From Alcaligenaceae bacterium (GTDB lineage Bacteria > Pseudomonadota > Gammaproteobacteria > Burkholderiales > Burkholderiaceae_B), in the NCBI GenBank assembly GCA_012511095.1, contig JAAZGT010000043.1:1-5498 (forward strand): a DNA stretch of 5,498 nucleotides. The letters run 5' to 3'. The notes under the pieces are model-generated. The model saw nothing but the letters and a program-made list of their open reading frames with translations, did not search any database and had not been told where the DNA came from. A program made the position numbers and the translations under genes. Positions 5,416-5,498 of this stretch are shown here, one piece after another (within the stretch, counting starts at the first letter, position 1; every line of letters starts with the position of its first letter).

Positions 5416-5498
5416 ATGACAAATAAACATATAGTTATGACGATCGGCGGTATGACTTGCGCCTCATGTGTAGCAAGGGTAGAGCGCTTTGTTGGTCG
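5416..5498 (+). CDS. copA: Copper-translocating P-type ATPase, N-terminal fragment
   Basis: Only 27 complete codons are visible before the window ends. Residues 11-24 read GGMTCASCVARVER, the copper-binding loop of a heavy-metal-associated (HMA) domain. The two cysteines of CASC bind Cu(I), and the following VARVE is typical of CopA-type ATPases, which export Cu(I) across the inner membrane. MerP and the CcoI-type ATPases have different residues after the CxxC. The start is moderately supported: a weak GAG (5404-5406) lies nine bases upstream, and an in-frame ATG at codon 8 has no better site. It is divergent from the tRNA gene. A free-standing copper chaperone with the same domain cannot be fully excluded from this fragment. 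Confidence 0.7.
   Translation, partial: MTNKHIVMTIGGMTCASCVARVERFVG

Overview
The window looks like chromosomal DNA from a low-GC marine gammaproteobacterium of the Colwellia/Alteromonadales type. This is an inference from three things: the AT-rich intergenic DNA, the long (539-residue) isocitrate lyase with a K-Q-C-G-H active-site motif, and its pairing with a G-type malate synthase. No species can be named from the sequence alone.

Layout. Positions 1-738 hold no credible gene. They carry three spaced copies of a DnaA-box module (TTATCCACA with a second box exactly 12 bp upstream) and one full match to the IHF consensus. A Rho-independent terminator (739-774) closes glcB. On the minus strand, aceA (3084-4703) is followed after 98 nt by glcB (811-2985); the gap holds a strong hairpin. 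Positions 4704-5082 are non-coding: a U-rich leader, an 18-bp perfect palindrome and several other inverted repeats lie upstream of aceA. A tRNA-Arg(ACG) gene with encoded CCA (5121-5198, minus) follows, with its own promoter and terminator. The last 83 bases, on the plus strand, begin a copper-type P-type ATPase (GMTCASC motif), cut by the window edge and preceded by a 22-bp inverted repeat.

Function. AceA and GlcB together form the complete glyoxylate bypass: isocitrate is split to succinate and glyoxylate, and glyoxylate plus acetyl-CoA gives malate. This allows growth on acetate and fatty acids. The tRNA and the copper ATPase are separate units.

The most notable feature is the DnaA-box/IHF region at the left end. 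It resembles the composition of DnaA-regulatory loci (datA, DARS or an origin) rather than ordinary spacer DNA.
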